Source: Candidatus Cloacimonadota bacterium (lineage in GTDB: Bacteria; Cloacimonadota; Cloacimonadia; Cloacimonadales; JAJBBL01). From it: 6,823 bases of DNA. The stretch covers positions 1 through 6,823 of the forward strand of contig JAJBBL010000220.1 in the NCBI GenBank assembly GCA_020532365.1. The letters are read 5' to 3'. Positions 6,244-6,823 of the stretch are shown one piece after another; positions within the stretch are counted from its first letter, which is position 1; the number at the start of each line of letters is the position of its first letter. The notes under the pieces were generated by a model. That model was not told where the DNA came from, searched no databases, and saw only the letters and a list, made by a program, of their open reading frames with translations. The position numbers and the translations under genes are program-made.

Positions 6244-6324
6244 TAATTTGTATGTGTAAGGTTGAACGTAAAGCCGACCTGGGAATTTTTTGGATGTCTA
6301 ACTTCAAGATCAAACTTTTAAACC

Positions 6325-6341
6325 GTTAACCTAAGTTAACC
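6325..6341. repeat. Short direct repeat GTTAACC-TAA-GTTAACC
   Basis: Two copies of GTTAACC start 10 bp apart, about one helical turn, and each contains the palindrome GTTAAC. They lie about 60 bp upstream of the exported-protein gene. Such phasing fits binding sites for a regulator, but the repeats are short. Confidence 0.35.
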
Positions 6342-6355
6342 AAACAAAACTATTA

Positions 6356-6370
6356 CGATGATTTTCATCG
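6356..6370. promoter_or_regulatory. Inverted repeat CGATGA-TTT-TCATCG upstream of exported-protein gene
   Basis: Perfect 6-bp arms with a 3-nt spacer, 17 bp before the CGGAGG of the downstream gene. It could form a small stable hairpin in the mRNA leader or act as an operator. A TATAAT follows at 6378-6383, but it is too near the ribosome binding site to be a normal -10 box for this gene. Confidence 0.4.
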
Positions 6371-6399
6371 ACATTAGTATAATAATTCGGAGGAATCTT

Positions 6400-6823
6400 A
6401 TGAAGAATGGTTACTTTAAGTATCTATTGTTGTGTTTAGTATTTTTAGCCACAACACTTACCCTCCCAGCAGCAGTAATTTTCTCAGAAGACTTTAATGC
6501 TTCTACGAATATTCCTGATGGGTGGACAACCGAGCAGTTGGAAGAAGCACGTCCAGCTGATCGCGCTTGGAGATGTGATAACCCCGGCAATATATCTGTT
6601 GGCGGGAATTTTACCGGAAACTTCGCAATGTATGATGGTTATTATGGCGGTTACGTTACCAGTCCAAACGTACGAGCTATATTGACCACACCAGTCATCG
6701 ACTGTAGTGGCCATGAAAGTATTACTTTAGCTTATGATGTCTATTACTATCATTATTCAAGTAACTATAAAGCAGCTGAAGTCTTAATCAGTACAGACGG
6801 TGAAACCTGGACCAGACTGAAAA
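6400..6823 (+). CDS. Exported protein with MAM/choice-of-anchor-J-like domain (3' end outside window)
   Basis: The frame is open from the ATG at 6400 to the window end, giving 141 complete codons. CGGAGG lies 6 nt before the ATG. Residues 1-25 form a Sec signal peptide (MKNGYFKY, hydrophobic stretch, LPAA), with cleavage likely near Ala25. The mature part starts with FSEDFNASTNIPDGWTT and continues with WRCDNPGN, LTTPVIDCSGHESITLAYDV and VLISTDGETWTRLK. This is the pattern of MAM-like / choice-of-anchor-J jelly-roll domains (EDF...P.GW, ...TP.IDCSG, ...V.IS.DG.TW). Such domains occur in large secreted or surface proteins of Bacteroidota, Cloacimonadota and relatives, often with a C-terminal sorting domain. 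The rest of the protein, and so any protease, adhesin or sorting domain, lies outside the window. Confidence 0.88.
   Translation, partial: MKNGYFKYLLLCLVFLATTLTLPAAVIFSEDFNASTNIPDGWTTEQLEEARPADRAWRCDNPGNISVGGNFTGNFAMYDGYYGGYVTSPNVRAILTTPVIDCSGHESITLAYDVYYYHYSSNYKAAEVLISTDGETWTRLK

Larger units (their letters stand above)
5913..6399. other. 487-bp AT-rich intergenic region rich in short inverted repeats
   Basis: It lies between the divergent pgk and exported-protein genes and contains no convincing gene. It contains many short dyads: 5937-5954, CAGTTAACTG at 5975-5984, AACCTT/AAGGTT at 5997-6019, CCTCT/AGAGG at 6026-6047, CTGTTT/AAACAG at 6074-6092, AAAGAG-ATA-CTCTTT at 6139-6153, two adjacent hairpins at 6205-6243, and 6356-6370. 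TTGACA boxes occur on the minus strand at 5983-5988 (facing pgk, no good -10) and on the + strand at 6166-6171 (no good -10). TTGAAA-N17-TAATAA at 6084-6112 is a weak + strand candidate. A 25-codon reading frame at 6252-6329 has an AGAGGAAG before it but cannot be called. No tRNA or recognisable riboswitch class was seen. Confidence 0.6.

Noticed and set aside
6205..6250. Riboswitch or tRNA in the hairpin-rich leader
   Set aside because: Neither the conserved core sequences of classes I know nor a T-loop/acceptor pairing could be found.
6378..6383. TATAAT as a -10 box for the exported-protein gene
   Set aside because: Transcription would start inside or next to the ribosome binding site at 6388-6393, and no -35 box lies at the right distance.
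6484..6714. Minus- and plus-strand frames inside the exported-protein gene (6484-6714, 6497-6685)
   Set aside because: Shadows of the MAM-like coding frame, which has a signal peptide, a good ribosome binding site and recognisable motifs.

Overview
The window is an ordinary-looking stretch of bacterial chromosome with low to moderate GC and well-formed AGGAGG-type ribosome binding sites. It reads as a Gram-negative-type anaerobe of the Cloacimonadota / Fibrobacterota-Chlorobiota-Bacteroidota neighbourhood. That placement is inferred from three things: a DUF4175-like C-terminus followed by a secreted TPR protein, a secreted MAM/choice-of-anchor-J-like protein at the right edge, and a divergent phosphoglycerate kinase. 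No marker gene proves the phylum. I see no mobile element, CRISPR array, rRNA, tRNA or defence system.

Left part (1-2093, + strand): the 3' end of a large coiled-coil DUF4175-like gene is followed after 11 nt by an exported TPR protein; the two look co-transcribed. This unit converges on a leftward block. In minus-strand order that block is two tandem small heat shock protein (Hsp20) genes, a rho-independent terminator (2406-2442), then a stand-alone NifU C-terminal-type Fe-S scaffold gene (2109-2339).

The hsp20 pair starts at a 203-bp divergent intergenic region (3387-3589) shared with a rightward cytoplasmic L-asparaginase gene. That region holds the best regulatory signals of the window: a near-consensus sigma-70 promoter (TTGACA-N16-TATATT), a second upstream candidate promoter (GTGACA-N17-TATTAT), and an inverted repeat with CIRCE geometry (TTAGCAGTC-N9-GACTGCCAG) between them. 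This suggests heat-shock repressor (HrcA-like) control of the hsp20 operon.

Right part: the asparaginase gene converges on a leftward, unusual 434-residue phosphoglycerate kinase homologue that keeps most active-site residues but lacks the arginine of the usual HRxH motif. Upstream of it lies a 487-bp gene-poor region (5913-6399), AT-rich and packed with short inverted repeats. It leads to a rightward exported protein cut by the window end.

Functionally the window mixes housekeeping (Fe-S delivery, lower glycolysis, asparagine deamidation), protein-folding stress response, and cell-envelope or surface proteins. No clearly new system is visible. The points most worth checking are the CIRCE-like element, the altered PGK active site, a 15-bp repeat shared by two gene leaders, and the inverted-repeat-rich region before the secreted protein.
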